The notes under the pieces: model-generated
What the model saw: only the letters and a program-made list of their open reading frames with translations
Database searches by the model: none
Told to the model about the DNA's origin: nothing
Source: ZLKRG08 sp051006515
GTDB lineage: Bacteria > Actinomycetota > Actinomycetes > Nanopelagicales > Nanopelagicaceae
Reading direction: 5' to 3'
DNA length: 5,381 nt
NCBI GenBank assembly: GCA_051006515.1
Contig: JBPCTD010000022.1
Coordinates: forward strand, 1-5,381
Translations under genes and position numbers: made by a program
In this document: piece by piece, positions 5,323 through 5,381 of the stretch
Layout of the letters: each line of letters starts with the position of its first letter
How positions within the stretch are numbered: the first letter of the stretch is position 1

Positions 5323-5379
5323 TTTGAAAATTACCTTCAACAACTCACCCAAATCGGTCAAATAACTGAGCCTATGTAT
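5323..5379 (+). pseudogene. In-frame continuation of the methyltransferase beyond the amber codon
   Basis: After TAG the same frame gives 19 uninterrupted codons to the window edge, starting FENYLQQLTQIG and ending ITEPMY. The heptad-like FxxYLxxLxxxG followed by Q-I-T resembles the last helix and turn into beta 6 that a class I methyltransferase should have here. The frame has no start codon until the ATG at 5374, so it is unlikely to be a separate gene. It is read as the detached C-terminal part of the upstream gene, incomplete at the window end. Confidence 0.55.
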
Positions 5380-5381
5380 AG

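Noticed and set aside
1..5381. CRISPR array, transposase, integrase, toxin-antitoxin or phage genes
   Set aside because: No spaced direct repeats, insertion-sequence ends or matching protein motifs were seen on either strand; all coding space is explained by metabolic or membrane proteins.

Overview
The window looks like a compact chromosomal segment from an AT-leaning bacterium with tightly packed genes. Junctions are very short: a shared stop hexamer, a 22-base divergent gap and a 12-base same-strand gap. Both tRNA genes lack an encoded CCA. Three protein genes have no useful Shine-Dalgarno site but carry a TANNNT -10 box exactly six bases before the start codon, the pattern of leaderless transcripts. 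Together with the actinobacterial look of the elongator tRNA-Met and the protein families, this suggests a small-genome actinobacterium, perhaps a freshwater planktonic type. That assignment is inference, not something the sequence proves.

Layout from left to right: tRNA-Met(CAT) (39-112, +); a four-helix DoxX-like membrane protein on the opposite strand (132-539, -); tRNA-Pro(GGG) (580-653, +); a type I phosphodiesterase / nucleotide pyrophosphatase family enzyme (666-1445, +), whose ribosome binding site begins two bases after the tRNA's last base; a choline/ethanolamine-kinase-like phosphotransferase (1440-2348, -), convergent and overlapping by six bases; a dimethylglycine/sarcosine dehydrogenase-like FAD enzyme with a C-terminal GcvT-type folate domain (2371-4818, +), divergent from the kinase; and a class I SAM-dependent methyltransferase (4831-5322, +), which an in-frame TAG ends before its fold is complete. 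No stretch without a gene exceeds about 40 bases.

Three adjacent enzymes (phosphodiesterase, choline-type kinase, dimethylglycine/sarcosine dehydrogenase) could all handle choline-derived compounds: release from phosphodiesters, phosphorylation, and oxidative demethylation with capture of the one-carbon unit on tetrahydrofolate. The shared pathway is a hypothesis drawn from gene order. The best-supported unusual features are the overlapping divergent promoter between kinase and dehydrogenase (both apparently leaderless), the tRNA-to-mRNA junction at 653-666, the palindromic hexamer TTATAA that ends two genes at once, and the amber codon in the methyltransferase after which the same frame stays open to the window edge.
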